Positions 4,534 to 5,523 of a stretch of DNA of 5,523 bases are shown piece after piece. Where the stretch lies: NCBI GenBank assembly GCA_009783605.1, contig WRDE01000161.1, positions 1-5,523 on the forward strand, in the 5' to 3' direction. Position 1 is the first letter of the stretch; every line of letters begins with the position of its first letter. Under the pieces are notes generated by a model that did not search any database, was not told where the DNA came from, and was given only the letters and a program-made list of their open reading frames with translations. Source of the stretch: Oscillospiraceae bacterium. GTDB lineage: Bacteria; Bacillota; Clostridia; Oscillospirales; Acutalibacteraceae. The position numbers were made by a program, and so were the translations under genes.

Positions 4534-5279
4534 CACATTCTATGAATCGCCGCCAGCGGCACGTTTTCGCCCAGCAGACGGCGGGCTATATTGGCGAAAC
4601 AGAGGGCGGCGTTGCAGTCGGTGGGGATCGGCTCACCGTTGGCGGTGGCGATGGCGACCTCCTCGTCTTCCGGGATAACCCCCATCAGCTGCAGCCCGGC
4701 TACGTCGATTATGGTATCTAAATTGGGCATATACCCTTTCAATATCGGGCTGATTCTGACCCGGTTGATGAGCAGATGGGCGGGGATATTCCGGGCATCT
4801 AACAGCCCGCCGATGATTTCGGCGTCCCGGGCGCAGACCATGTCGGGGGTGGTGACCACTAATGCCCGCTCGGCGCCGGCTACCGACGCTTCAAATCCGG
4901 CGCCCATCCCCGCCGGACAGTCGATCAGGATCACATCAAAATGGGCGGTCAGCGCCGAACAGAGCAGCTTCATCTCAGCCGGCGTGCACATCCGCTCCAG
5001 CCCGCCGGGGGCCGGGATCACATAGAGATTCTCCACTAACGGAGAGGGATAAACCGCCCGGCCCGGCTCACAGTTGCCGGCGAAGATGTCCGACATGTCA
5101 TACACCGCCGCGCTGCCGATCCCGAGCATCAGATCCAAACTCCGCAGACCGGCGTCGCCGTCCACCAACAGCACCTGCTTGCCGAGCGACGCCAGCGAAT
5201 ATCCGACGCCGGCAGTGATGGTGGATTTTCCCGCTCCGCCCTTGCCGGATGTCACCACAGCAGAAAAACCCAAACGCAT
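4533..5279 (-). CDS. minD: MinD-type septum-site-determining ATPase, without the usual C-terminal membrane helix
   Basis: A 248-residue deviant-Walker ATPase of the MinD/ParA family. Visible motifs are the deviant Walker A SGKGGAGKST (11-20; Lys13 and Lys18), A' VLLVDGDAGLRSLDLMLG (36-53), Walker B VILIDCPAGMGAGF (116-129), VVTTPDMVCARDA (141-153), INRVR (171-175) and GVIPEDEEVAIATANGEPI (200-218). These match MinD rather than Mrp, flagellar FlhG or chromosomal ParA. MinD positions the division site with MinC and, in many species, MinE or a polar landmark, cycling on and off the membrane. Here the chain stops at RRLLGENVPLAAIHRM, where MinD usually continues with an amphipathic membrane-targeting helix. 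ATG 5279 gives the expected short lead before Walker A. No minC or minE is visible next to it; mgsA follows after 111 bases. Naming as MinD is firm at family level; the division role is inferred. Confidence 0.92.
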   Translation of the reverse strand: MRLGFSAVVTSGKGGAGKSTITAGVGYSLASLGKQVLLVDGDAGLRSLDLMLGIGSAAVYDMSDIFAGNCEPGRAVYPSPLVENLYVIPAPGGLERMCTPAEMKLLCSALTAHFDVILIDCPAGMGAGFEASVAGAERALVVTTPDMVCARDAEIIGGLLDARNIPAHLLINRVRISPILKGYMPNLDTIIDVAGLQLMGVIPEDEEVAIATANGEPIPTDCNAALCFANIARRLLGENVPLAAIHRM

Positions 5280-5290
5280 CCCCTCCCCTT
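5280..5290 (-). promoter_or_regulatory. Ribosome binding site of minD, unusually close
   Basis: AAGGGGAGGGG runs straight into the ATG at 5279. The GGAGG core is only two bases from the start codon; AAGGGG used as the pairing segment would give a five-base spacing. No alternative start codon with better spacing fits the family N-terminus. Confidence 0.6.
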
Positions 5291-5298
5291 GTTTTTCC

Positions 5299-5337
5299 AG
5301 TATAGCATAGTGTAACACATATTTTGGCAGAGCGCAA
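5299..5337 (-). promoter_or_regulatory. Probable promoter(s) of minD
   Basis: On the minus strand an extended -10 element TGCTATACT lies at 5307-5299, with no good -35 partner. A second possible -10, TACACT (5314-5309) preceded by TG, has TTGCGC (5337-5332) 17 bases upstream. Either start would give a leader of only some 13-22 bases. The region upstream is AT-rich in contrast to the genes. Confidence 0.5.
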
Positions 5338-5387
5338 TAAATTTTTCGTATTTAATAAGGCTTTTTATGAATCAGGGTATATGAAAC

Positions 5388-5422
5388 AGGAAAAGACAGC
5401 CGCCGCGGGGTTGCCGCGGCGG
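5388..5422 (-). terminator. Probable terminator of the upstream gene
   Basis: CCGCCGCGG (5422-5414 on the minus strand) pairs perfectly with CCGCGGCGG (5408-5400) around a five-base loop, followed by TGTCTTTTCC. The T-tract is imperfect, so efficiency is uncertain. It lies 16 bases beyond the stop of the upstream gene and makes minD likely to start its own transcript. Confidence 0.65.
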
Positions 5423-5438
5423 GTGATGATCTGATCTT

Positions 5439-5523
5439 TTATTCAAATATCAGCGGCTGATAAAAAATATCTCCCTCTGTAAGCGGTATACAGAGTTTGT
5501 CCGGAATAGGCTCTCCCGATATC
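5439..5523 (-). CDS. C-terminal end of an unidentified protein (starts outside window)
   Basis: The frame covering 5522-5442 is open for 27 codons and ends in TAA at 5441-5439; the decoded end reads ISGEPIPDKLCIPL followed by TEGDIFYQPLIFE. Composition is ordinary for a folded protein and the stop is followed by a good hairpin, both supporting a real gene end. The alternative frame ends nearby in TGA and looks less protein-like. It does not resemble a MinC C-terminus that I can recognise, and I cannot assign a family. Its stop codon is not in a heptamer array, unlike the four genes downstream. Confidence 0.55.
   Translation of the reverse strand, partial: ISGEPIPDKLCIPLTEGDIFYQPLIFE

Larger units (their letters stand above)
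5280..5438. other. Intergenic gap upstream of minD
   Basis: About 160 bases. It holds the terminator hairpin, an AT-rich stretch (about 5330-5375) and the probable minD promoter. There is no heptamer array here, in contrast to the downstream gaps, and no riboswitch-like conserved structure that I can recognise. Confidence 0.6.

Noticed and set aside
5439..5523. Upstream gene as minC
   Set aside because: The 27 visible C-terminal residues show no MinC feature that I recognise, and a hairpin plus promoter separates it from minD; with so little sequence the identity is left open.

Overview
The window is a compact, minus-strand block from what looks like a GC-rich low-G+C-lineage Firmicute, most likely a clostridial relative (Oscillospirales/Ruminococcaceae-like). 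This is inference. It rests on the clostridial type of HisRS with an eight-cysteine insertion, the hisS-aspS pairing, minD next to mgsA, and GC-rich genes separated by AT-rich or repeat-filled gaps. No rRNA, tRNA, CRISPR array, transposase or prophage gene is visible.

Reading in the direction of transcription (high to low coordinates): the last 27 codons of an unidentified gene (5523-5439); a GC hairpin that may end it (5400-5422); a 160-base gap with a probable promoter; minD (5279-4533), a MinD-type ATPase that lacks the usual C-terminal membrane helix; an inverted pair of heptamer-repeat arrays; mgsA (4421-4023), methylglyoxal synthase; an intrinsic terminator (3973-3947); an 82-base imperfect palindrome; hisS (3792-2530); aspS (2462-660); and the first 186 codons of a PstS-like substrate-binding protein (560 to the window edge). 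The last of these runs off the window and has no stop inside it, so it is easy to miss.

Functionally, hisS and aspS are a housekeeping translation pair. minD (cell-division-site or polarity ATPase) and mgsA (the methylglyoxal bypass of glycolysis) form a short upstream unit. The substrate-binding protein would belong to a phosphate or other oxyanion uptake system whose remaining genes lie outside the window.

The most unusual feature is non-coding. Every gap between minD and the substrate-binding gene carries short tandem repeats with a 7-base period, all fitting one loose consensus (ARTKRNN). In the sense orientation such an array sits on the stop codon of all four complete genes and supplies all or part of that codon. 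In three of the four gaps a second array, in the opposite orientation, ends a few bases before the next gene's ribosome binding site. Because 7 is not a multiple of 3, arrays containing TGA or TAG close all three reading frames within three units.
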